Part shown: positions 27,281 through 34,365 of the stretch, one piece after another
Numbering within the stretch: position 1 is the stretch's first letter
Layout of the letters: each line of letters opens with the position of its first letter
Source: Streptomyces atratus
GTDB lineage: Bacteria > Actinomycetota > Actinomycetes > Streptomycetales > Streptomycetaceae
Assembly: GCF_900119365.1 (NCBI RefSeq)
Contig: NZ_FPJO01000013.1
Span: 124,001-188,000 of the forward strand
Length of the DNA stretch: 64,000 nt
Reading direction: 5' to 3'
Notes under the pieces: generated by a model
What the model was told of the DNA's origin: nothing
The model's input: only the letters and a program-made list of their open reading frames with translations
Databases searched by the model: none
Program-made: the position numbers and the translations under genes

Positions 27281-27754
27281 ATGACCGACAACGATCCGCC
27301 CCTGGCACCCGAGGAACTGGCCCACCGGCTCACGGAGGTCTTCGCCCTGGTCGGCCCGCTCTACCGGCGTGTGCAGCGCAAGGTGGAGCAGGCCGCCCCG
27401 ATCGAGGGCCTGTCCGTGGGAGTGCGTGCTGTACTGGACCTGCTGCGTGAACACGGCCCGATGACGGTCCCGCAGATGGGCCGGGCACAGGCGCTGAGCC
27501 GGCAGTTCGTGCAGCGCATGGTCAATGACGCCGCGGCCGGACACCTGGTCGAGATCATCCCCAACCCCGCCCACCAGCGGTCGTCCCTGGTCCGGCTGAC
27601 CGAGGGCGGCAGGGCGGCGATCACCGCGGCCCTGACCCGCGAGCAGTCCCTGCTGCGCCAGGTGGAGGGGGACCTGACCGATGCCGAGGTGACGGCCTGC
27701 GTGCGGGTGCTCGGCAGGATGCTGGACCTCTTCGACCAGGTCGACGTCGACTGA
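27281..27754 (+). CDS. MarR-family transcriptional regulator
   Basis: A 157-residue winged-helix regulator of the MarR family. The recognition region reads GPMTVPQMGRAQALSRQFVQ, then RMVNDAAAGHLVEII with the wing NPAHQRSSLVRLTEGG. Flanking helices form the dimer interface. The gene lies divergent from an alpha/beta hydrolase, and two copies of a TGACA..TGTCA palindrome in the short gap are its likely operators. Such pairs usually respond to a phenolic or other small ligand that the neighbouring enzyme handles. The ligand is unknown. Confidence 0.9.
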   Translation: MTDNDPPLAPEELAHRLTEVFALVGPLYRRVQRKVEQAAPIEGLSVGVRAVLDLLREHGPMTVPQMGRAQALSRQFVQRMVNDAAAGHLVEIIPNPAHQRSSLVRLTEGGRAAITAALTREQSLLRQVEGDLTDAEVTACVRVLGRMLDLFDQVDVD

Positions 27755-27890
27755 GACCGCGCGGCGCACCGCCCCGGAACGTACGGAAACGGCGCGTCCG
27801 CCACCGCATGCGGAACCAATTCCCGCCGTTTACGCTCAGATGTGGATCTATGCCGCCAGGAGTCGTTGATCGACAGGAAGCGAGATCCCC

Positions 27891-28736
27891 ATGGAGCGGC
27901 TCAAGAAGTCCGGACTCGTCGGGGAACTCTCGGCGGAGTTTCTCGGCACGATGATTCTGATCCTCTTCGGCTGCGGAGTCGTGGCCCAGGTCGTGGCCGG
28001 CGGGGCGCTCACCGATCCGCCCGGCGGCCTCGGAAATCACGACAGCATCGCCTGGGCCTGGGGTCTCGGAGTCACTCTGGGCGTCTATGTGGCGGCCAGA
28101 CTGAGCGGAGCCCATCTCAATCCGGCCGTGACTCTCTCGCTCGCGGCCTTCAAGGACTTCCCCTGGAAGAAGGTGGCGCCGTACGCCCTCGCGCAACTCG
28201 CGGGGGCGTTCGTCGCGGCCCTGCTGGTGCGCTGGAACTACACGGAGGCGCTGGCCAAGGCGGACCCCGGACACACGATCAAGACACAGACCGTGTTCTC
28301 CACCCTGCCCGCCAACGGAAACCCCGCACTGCCGGTCCACGAGTGGGGAGCGTTCCGGGACCAGGTCATCGGCACCGCCATTCTCGTACTGCTGATCTTC
28401 GCGGTCACGGATCTCCTCAACACCCCGCCGGGTGTCAATCTCAGCCCGTTCATCGTGGGCCTCATCGTGGTGGCCATCGGCATGGCGTTCGGGACCAACG
28501 CGGGGTACGCGATCAATCCCGCCCGTGACTTCGGCCCCCGGCTCGCGAGCTTCCTCACCGGCTACGGAGGGGCATGGCGGGACCAGTACGGGAACTTCTA
28601 CTTCTGGGTGCCGATCGTGGGCCCGTTCGTCGGCGGCCTGGTGGGAGCGTTCGTCTACAAGACCTTCATCGGCCGCTTCCTGCCCTCGGCGGAAGAGGAG
28701 CCGGAAGGCAGCATCCCCGTACTCCCGGAGAAGTGA
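27891..28736 (+). CDS. glpF: Glycerol uptake facilitator (MIP family)
   Basis: A 281-residue membrane channel of the aquaporin superfamily with two NPA loops: GAHLNPAVTLSLA and GYAINPARDFGPR. The Asp after the second NPAR is the glycerol-facilitator hallmark. Six hydrophobic segments are present (for example FLGTMILILFGCGVVAQVVA). It allows passive glycerol entry across the inner membrane. Start ATG 27891 has AGGAAG 10 nt upstream. Glycerol kinase follows 46 bp downstream and would trap the substrate, so the two form a glpFK operon. The usual GylR-type regulator gene is not adjacent, although a nearby MarR gene faces the same way. Confidence 0.93.
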   Translation: MERLKKSGLVGELSAEFLGTMILILFGCGVVAQVVAGGALTDPPGGLGNHDSIAWAWGLGVTLGVYVAARLSGAHLNPAVTLSLAAFKDFPWKKVAPYALAQLAGAFVAALLVRWNYTEALAKADPGHTIKTQTVFSTLPANGNPALPVHEWGAFRDQVIGTAILVLLIFAVTDLLNTPPGVNLSPFIVGLIVVAIGMAFGTNAGYAINPARDFGPRLASFLTGYGGAWRDQYGNFYFWVPIVGPFVGGLVGAFVYKTFIGRFLPSAEEEPEGSIPVLPEK

Positions 28737-28782
28737 CGCCCGGTCCCACCACCGAGCCCGGACTCAGGAGAGGCAGCATGCC

Positions 28783-30300
28783 ATGGCGGACTTCATCGGC
28801 GCAGTGGACCAAGGCACCACCAGCAGCCGCTTCATGATCTTCGATCACGGAGGGAACGAAGTGGCCAGACACCAGTTGGAGCACGAGCAGATCCTGCCCC
28901 GGTCGGGCTGGGTGGAGCACGATCCGGTGGAGATCTGGGAACGCACCAACTCGGTGATGCAGAACGCTCTGCGCACCGGAGGCCTGAGCGGCACGGATCT
29001 CGACGCCATCGGAATCACCAACCAGCGCGAGACGACGGTCGTCTGGGACCCCCGCACCGGCCGGCCGTACTGCAATGCCATCGTGTGGCAGGACACCCGC
29101 ACCGACTCGATCGCCAAGGCCCTGGAGAACGAAGGGTACGGCGAGGTCATCCGGCGCAAGTCCGGTCTTCCTCCGGCCACTTACTTCTCCGGCGGGAAGA
29201 TCAAGTGGATTCTCGAAAACGTCGAAGGGGTCCGCGCGGCCGCGGAGCAGGGACACGCCGTGTTCGGGAACACGGACTGCTGGGTGTTGTGGAACCTCAC
29301 CGGCGGCCCCGACGGCGGGATCCACGCCACCGATGTGACCAACGCCAGCCGGACGATGCTGATGAATCTGGAGACACTCGACTGGGACGACGAGTTGCTG
29401 GACATCTTCGGTATCCCCCGGGCGATGCTCCCGGCCATCCGGCCCTCCTCCGACGCGGAGGCGTACGGCCGCACGCGCACCTCCCGGCCGCTGCGCGCCG
29501 CGGTCCCGATCACCGGGGTGCTCGGCGACCAGCAGGCGGCCACGGTGGGGCAGGTGTGCTTCGAGCCGGGCGAGGCGAAGAACACCTACGGCACCGGCAA
29601 CTTCCTCGTGCTCAACACCGGTACGGAACTGATCCGGTCCAAGCACGGCCTGCTCACCACCGTCGCCTACCGGTTCGGGCAGAGGCCGCCGGTCCACGCC
29701 CTGGAGGGCTCCATCGCGGTCACCGGGTCCGCGGTGCAGTGGCTGCGGGACCAGATGAAGATCATCTCGAACGCGAGCGAGAGCGAACACCTCGCCCGGA
29801 CGGTCGAGGACAACGGCGGGATGTACTTCGTGCCGGCCTTCTCGGGTCTCTTCGCCCCGTACTGGCGCTCGGACGCCCGGGGTGCCATCGTCGGCCTGGC
29901 CCGGTACAACACCAACGGCCATCTGGCGAGGGCCACTCTGGAGGCCATCTGCTACCAGAGCCGGGACGTGGTGGAGGCGATGGAACAGGACTCCGGCGTC
30001 CACCTCGACGTGCTCAAGGTCGACGGCGGGGTCACGGCCAACGACCTCTGCATGCAGATCCAGGCCGATGTTCTCGGCGTACCCGTGAGCCGTCCGGTCG
30101 TCGCCGAGACGACCGCGCTCGGTGCCGCCTACGCGGCCGGGCTGGCCACCGGATTCTGGCAGGACCAGGGCGAGTTGCGCGAACACTGGCAGGAGTCGAA
30201 GCGCTGGGAGCCGCAGTGGAGCGAGGAGCAGCGGGCGGAGGGCTACGCGAACTGGAAGCGGGCGGTGGAGCGCACCCTCGACTGGGTCAGGGTGGGGTGA
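28783..30300 (+). CDS. glpK: Glycerol kinase
   Basis: A 505-residue FGGY kinase that makes sn-glycerol-3-phosphate from glycerol and ATP. The N-terminal phosphate loop is GAVDQGTTSSRFMIFD. Substrate-contacting stretches GITNQRETTVVWD and NAIVWQDTRT are intact. The C-terminal domain has GTGNFLVLNTG, ALEGSIAVTGSAVQWLRDQ and VDGGVTANDLCMQIQAD. The length is normal. Start ATG 28783 has GGAGAGG 9 nt upstream. It follows glpF in an operon and is closed by a strong stem-loop eight bases after the stop. Confidence 0.95.
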   Translation: MADFIGAVDQGTTSSRFMIFDHGGNEVARHQLEHEQILPRSGWVEHDPVEIWERTNSVMQNALRTGGLSGTDLDAIGITNQRETTVVWDPRTGRPYCNAIVWQDTRTDSIAKALENEGYGEVIRRKSGLPPATYFSGGKIKWILENVEGVRAAAEQGHAVFGNTDCWVLWNLTGGPDGGIHATDVTNASRTMLMNLETLDWDDELLDIFGIPRAMLPAIRPSSDAEAYGRTRTSRPLRAAVPITGVLGDQQAATVGQVCFEPGEAKNTYGTGNFLVLNTGTELIRSKHGLLTTVAYRFGQRPPVHALEGSIAVTGSAVQWLRDQMKIISNASESEHLARTVEDNGGMYFVPAFSGLFAPYWRSDARGAIVGLARYNTNGHLARATLEAICYQSRDVVEAMEQDSGVHLDVLKVDGGVTANDLCMQIQADVLGVPVSRPVVAETTALGAAYAAGLATGFWQDQGELREHWQESKRWEPQWSEEQRAEGYANWKRAVERTLDWVRVG

Positions 30301-30307
30301 CGGCCCC

Positions 30308-30339
30308 GCGCACCGTGCGGGCACGCCCGCACGGTGCGC
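30308..30339. terminator. Intrinsic-type stem-loop after glpK
   Basis: GCGCACCGTGCGGG and CCCGCACGGTGCGC form a perfect 14-bp stem with a CACG loop. It sits between the convergent glpK stop (30300) and the stop of the peptidase gene (30347), so it can serve both strands. There is no U-tract, as is common in Streptomyces. Confidence 0.85.
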
Positions 30340-30346
30340 CAGGGGC

Positions 30347-32614
30347 TCAGGCCCGCGTCCGCAGCTCGGCCAGGAGCTGGTAGACGGTCTCGGTGCCCTG
30401 CCGCAGTGCTTCGACGCCGATGTGTTCGTCGGTGCCGTGCATGCGCTTGAGCATGTCCCGGTTCACGGTGAACGGGTACATGCCGTACACGGGTACGTTC
30501 TGTTCCCGGAACGGCACCGCGCTGGTGACCGCCTCGAACTGGCAGGCGGTGGCCCGTACTCCGGGGTGGGTCCGGCGTACGGCGCTCTGCCAGGCGCGGA
30601 AGACGTCCGTGTCGTAGTCGGAGTCGGGCGTGGCCAGATAGCCGCGCAGCCGGTCCAGGGCCTGCTGCTCGCTCTCGCCGGGGTTGCCGACCACACTCAG
30701 CGTCGCCCGGTTGCCGATCAGCGAGCGCAGTTCGGCGACGATGCGTCCGGGGTCATCCGCCCCGGGCAGGAAGGCCGCCCGGAACTCCGCGGTCGCGGTG
30801 CCCGGCACGATGCTCGGGTAGTAGCCGGACTGGGCGGAGGTGAAGGCGAGCGTGGTCCGCAGCATCGCGTTGTGCAGTTCCGGGGTCTCGCTGAGCCGCA
30901 CCACCGCTTCCCCCGCCCTGTCCCGCCGCAGATCCGTGCGGGCGGCGAGCATCTCCCGGAGCGCCTCGGCGAACGGCCGGTCGGTGGTGGCCCCGGCCAG
31001 TTCGGCGAAGTACTGCCGGGACAGTGCGTTCGGGCGGATGTGGGCACGCCACTCCCCGAGCTGGTCGAGCACCTCGCCCAGCCGTATCACCGCCTGTCCG
31101 CTGAACGGCTTGGACGTGTGGGTGGCGTACGAGGCGGTCTCCAGGCGCAGCAGCAGGGAGCGCTTGTCGTTGCAGGTGAGCGAGGCGATCATGGGCGTGG
31201 TGCCGTCGCGCTGGTTGAGTACCCAGCCGCCCTCGGTGATGACCGCGCCCGCCGCCACCTTGCCGGGGTGTTCCGCGAGGAACCAGCGCACGCCGTAGGG
31301 GCCCTGTTCCTCGTCGCAGTCGGACCAGAAGACGATGTCGCGGTCGAAGGCCGCTCCCTCGCGGACGTGACGCAGCACAGCGGCGACGAAGGCGGCGTTG
31401 ACGCCCTTCATGTCCAGCGAGCCGCGGCCGTACAGCTTGCCGTCCTCGATCTCTCCGGCGAAGGGGTCCGTCTCCCACCTGTCGCCGATGGCGGGCACCA
31501 CATCGGAGTGGCCGAGCAGGACCAGGGGCTTCTTCGTGGCCGGTCCGCTGCCGGGTATGCGGGCGAAGAAGTGGACGTTGCCGTCCTTCGGAGTGGGCAC
31601 GATCTCGGTGGCGACCCCGGCGGCCCGGAAGATGCCCTGGAGCATACGGGCGAGCGGCAGGGTGATCGCGCCGTCGCCGGGGTTGCTGGTGTTCTGGCGG
31701 ATCATGGCGACGGCCAGGGCCACGGGGTCGGTGGGATCGCCGTCGAAGGAGATGCCGCCCATCGGCGCGGCGGCCCGCGCCGCTGGTGCCGCCGATGCCA
31801 CCGCGCCGAGGCCCAGCACCGTGGACGCGACGGCCGTCGCCCCGGCACCGAGCACGGAACGCCGTGACGGCCGGGTTCCGGGGAGTCCGTCGAGGCAGGC
31901 GTCGATGACCGCGGCCGGGTTCTCCTGGTGGGCATAGTGACCGCCTTCGACGGACATCAGGGTGCATTCGCCCCGGGTCCACTCGGCCCAGCGGCGCACG
32001 GTGACCTCGGGCACGTGCGGGTCGTCGGTGGCCCACACCGCACGCAACTCGACCTGCGGAACGGCTCCCCGTCGGCCGTCGTACCCGGCGGCCAGCCGCA
32101 GATCGGCGATGACGGGAGGCAGCAGCACCTCCTCGAACTCGGGGTCCGCCAGCAGTTCCGGATCGGTCAGTCCGGTTCCGGCAACGAAGGCACGGGCGTC
32201 CTCGACGGTCACGTCCTCGCCGCGGCCGTGGAAGTCGCCGGGGCACTGTCCGGCCACGGCGCACAGGCGCGCGACGGGCACCCCGGTGTCGAGCAGCCGG
32301 CGGCAGGTCTCGTACGCCAGCAGGGCGCCGAGGCTGACTCCGATCAGCACCAGCCGCCGTCCGCCCCGCAGTTCACGTACCGCGGCCGCCACCGCGTCGG
32401 CGTAGGCGGCCATGTCGGTGACGGGCTCCTCGTCGACGCGGGTGCCGCGGCCCGGCGGTACGACGAGCGCGAGGGTGGTGTCCTCGGGAGTCAGGCCCCG
32501 CCAGCTCGCGAACGTCGAGCCGTGGGCACCGGTGGGTGCGAAGCACACGGCGAGGGTGCCGGTGGCGGCGCCCGGTGGCGGCTCGCCCGGCACGGTCAGC
32601 CATGGGTCGTTCAT
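30347..32614 (-). CDS. Fused type II thioesterase and Tat-signal M20 metallopeptidase
   Basis: This 755-residue protein joins two unrelated enzymes. Residues 1-250 form an alpha/beta-hydrolase thioesterase of the NRPS-associated type II kind: FAPTGAHGSTF, nucleophile GVSLGALLAYE and base region VEGGHYAHQENP. A linker then holds what looks like a twin-arginine signal, PSRRSVLGAGATAVASTV, and a long Ala-rich hydrophobic stretch. Residues 290-755 form an M20-family zinc peptidase (LLGHSDVVPA, YGRGSLDMKG, CDEEQGPYG). Start ATG 32612-32614 overlaps the NRPS stop (ATGA) with AGGAGG 7 nt upstream. It closes the diaminopropionate NRPS operon. The thioesterase probably edits or releases the peptidyl chain. 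The peptidase may cleave a pro-peptide, perhaps outside the cell. The internal signal is very unusual; separate translation of the second half is possible. Confidence 0.85.
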   Translation of the reverse strand: MNDPWLTVPGEPPPGAATGTLAVCFAPTGAHGSTFASWRGLTPEDTTLALVVPPGRGTRVDEEPVTDMAAYADAVAAAVRELRGGRRLVLIGVSLGALLAYETCRRLLDTGVPVARLCAVAGQCPGDFHGRGEDVTVEDARAFVAGTGLTDPELLADPEFEEVLLPPVIADLRLAAGYDGRRGAVPQVELRAVWATDDPHVPEVTVRRWAEWTRGECTLMSVEGGHYAHQENPAAVIDACLDGLPGTRPSRRSVLGAGATAVASTVLGLGAVASAAPAARAAAPMGGISFDGDPTDPVALAVAMIRQNTSNPGDGAITLPLARMLQGIFRAAGVATEIVPTPKDGNVHFFARIPGSGPATKKPLVLLGHSDVVPAIGDRWETDPFAGEIEDGKLYGRGSLDMKGVNAAFVAAVLRHVREGAAFDRDIVFWSDCDEEQGPYGVRWFLAEHPGKVAAGAVITEGGWVLNQRDGTTPMIASLTCNDKRSLLLRLETASYATHTSKPFSGQAVIRLGEVLDQLGEWRAHIRPNALSRQYFAELAGATTDRPFAEALREMLAARTDLRRDRAGEAVVRLSETPELHNAMLRTTLAFTSAQSGYYPSIVPGTATAEFRAAFLPGADDPGRIVAELRSLIGNRATLSVVGNPGESEQQALDRLRGYLATPDSDYDTDVFRAWQSAVRRTHPGVRATACQFEAVTSAVPFREQNVPVYGMYPFTVNRDMLKRMHGTDEHIGVEALRQGTETVYQLLAELRTRA

Positions 32615-34365
32615 ATCTGTTCCTCCTGCTGGATCTCGCGGCACAGGGCGGCGATCGCGGTGACGGTGGGTGCGCCGAGGATGCGGCGCAGCGGTACGCG
32701 GCGGCCCGCCGTCGTCGCCAGCCGGTTGGCGAGCCGTACGGCGAGCAGGGAGTGGCCTCCGGCGTCGAAGAAGTTCTGGTCCGCCGATGCGGGCGGTGCG
32801 CCGAGCAGTTCCTGCCAGAGCGCGGCGACGGCGGTCTCGGTGGCGTCGGACGGGGCGAATCCGGCCGCCCGTTCCTGCCCGATGCCTGCCACGAGTGCGC
32901 GCAGGGCGGTGCGGTCCAGTTTGCCGTTGGTGCTCAGCGGGAGCTGCGGGACCTGCTGGATGCGGGCGGGCATCATGTAGTCGGGCAGCCGGTCGCGCAG
33001 ATACGCGCGCAGTGCGGCGGCGCCGGTCTCCTCGCCGGCGGTGACACAGGCGACGATGCGTGTTTCGCCGTCCTCGTTCTCCGCGTAGGCCCCGGCGTCG
33101 GTGACGTCCGGTGCCTTGCGCAGGGTGGCCTCGATCTCCTCGAGCTCGACGCGGTAGCCGCGCACCTTGATCTGGTTGTCGGCGCGGCCGGTGATCTCCA
33201 GTACGGAGTCCGGGAGCCGGCGGCCGCGGTCGCCGGTGCGGTAGTGCAGGACTCCGGCGTCGTCGGTGATGAAGCGGTCCTCGCCGTCACCGCCGACATA
33301 GCCGAGGGCGAGTGGTGGTCCGCAGACCCACACCTCGCCGGTCACACCGGCCGGGAGGCGCCGGCCGAGCCGGTCACGGACCGAGAGCGAGGCGCCGGCA
33401 ACGGGACTGCCGACGGGGACGCGTTCGGCGCCGGCGGGCAGTCGGGCGGTGTCGTAGGCGGCGACGTTGGAGGCGGTCTCCGTCATGCCGTACAGGTTGA
33501 GCAGGGTGGTATCGGGCCAGACCTCGCGGAAGCGCAGGACGGTGTCCACGGGCAGGGTGTCGGCGCCGCTGGTGACCAGCACCGGCCGGTGCCCGCCGGG
33601 GCGTTCGGCGCTCTCCTGAAGCAGTCCGGCGATCAGCTGCGGGGTCAGGAAGAGATGAGTGATCCGTTCCTGCTCCACGGCGGCGGCGAAGAGCACCGGA
33701 TCGAGGAGTTCGTCGGTGGCGAGCACGACGGACGGGACGCCCTTGAGCAGTCCGCCCAGCAGCTCCCAGGGCGAGGCGACCAGTGCCAGGGACTTCTGGA
33801 CGGCGAGCACCGCGTTCTCGGGGAACGGGTGGTCCTGCCACATCCACTCCAGCCGGCCACGGACCGAACGGTGGCTGATGCGTACGCCCTTGGGGTTTCC
33901 GGTGGTCCCCGAGGTGTAGACGATGTGGAACAGCGCGTCCTCGTCGGGCTCCTGCTCGGGGGCCTGGTGCAGCGGGCCCTCGGCCAGGGGTGCCAGTGTG
34001 ACGCGGGGTGCGTCCAGGGTGGGGAACTGGTCGAGTCCGGGCTCGGCCAGCACGCAGTGCGGTCCGGTCTCCTCCACCATCCGACGCTGCCGTCGCACGG
34101 GTATCGCGGGGTCCAGCCCGAGGTAGGCGGCGCCGGTCTTCAGTACGGCGAGGACTCCGGCGACGGCTGCGGGGCCGCGCTGGGCGGCGAGTGCCACCAG
34201 CGAGCCGGGGCCGGTGCCCTTGGCGGTGAGCCGGGCGGCCAGCCGGCCGCTCCATTCGTCGAGTTCGCGGTAGGTGACGCTGGTGCCGGTGTGGCGCAGG
34301 GCAACGGCCCGGGGGTGGGCCGCCACCTGCTCGGCGAAGCGTTCCAGCAGGGTCGGCGTGGTCAT
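32611..34365 (-). CDS. NRPS module, adenylation plus carrier domain (A-T)
   Basis: A 584-residue NRPS protein. The adenylation domain (about 1-490) has A3 YTSGTTGNPKGV, A5 NLYGMTETASN, A7-A8 HYRTGDRGRR and GRADNQIKVRGYRVELEEIE, and A10 PLSTNGKLDRTAL. A carrier domain follows with the phosphopantetheine Ser in FFDAGGHSLLAVRL. By alignment to GrsA I read pocket residues V-A-W-F-V-S-L-S-N-K. Position 235 is Val rather than the Asp that holds the alpha-amino group, so the substrate is probably not a normal alpha-amino acid. The pattern resembles the beta-alanine-type code. It overlaps its neighbours by ATGA at both ends, so translation is coupled with the upstream A-T-C protein and the downstream thioesterase/peptidase. 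Confidence 0.88.
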   Translation of the reverse strand: MTTPTLLERFAEQVAAHPRAVALRHTGTSVTYRELDEWSGRLAARLTAKGTGPGSLVALAAQRGPAAVAGVLAVLKTGAAYLGLDPAIPVRRQRRMVEETGPHCVLAEPGLDQFPTLDAPRVTLAPLAEGPLHQAPEQEPDEDALFHIVYTSGTTGNPKGVRISHRSVRGRLEWMWQDHPFPENAVLAVQKSLALVASPWELLGGLLKGVPSVVLATDELLDPVLFAAAVEQERITHLFLTPQLIAGLLQESAERPGGHRPVLVTSGADTLPVDTVLRFREVWPDTTLLNLYGMTETASNVAAYDTARLPAGAERVPVGSPVAGASLSVRDRLGRRLPAGVTGEVWVCGPPLALGYVGGDGEDRFITDDAGVLHYRTGDRGRRLPDSVLEITGRADNQIKVRGYRVELEEIEATLRKAPDVTDAGAYAENEDGETRIVACVTAGEETGAAALRAYLRDRLPDYMMPARIQQVPQLPLSTNGKLDRTALRALVAGIGQERAAGFAPSDATETAVAALWQELLGAPPASADQNFFDAGGHSLLAVRLANRLATTAGRRVPLRRILGAPTVTAIAALCREIQQEEQI

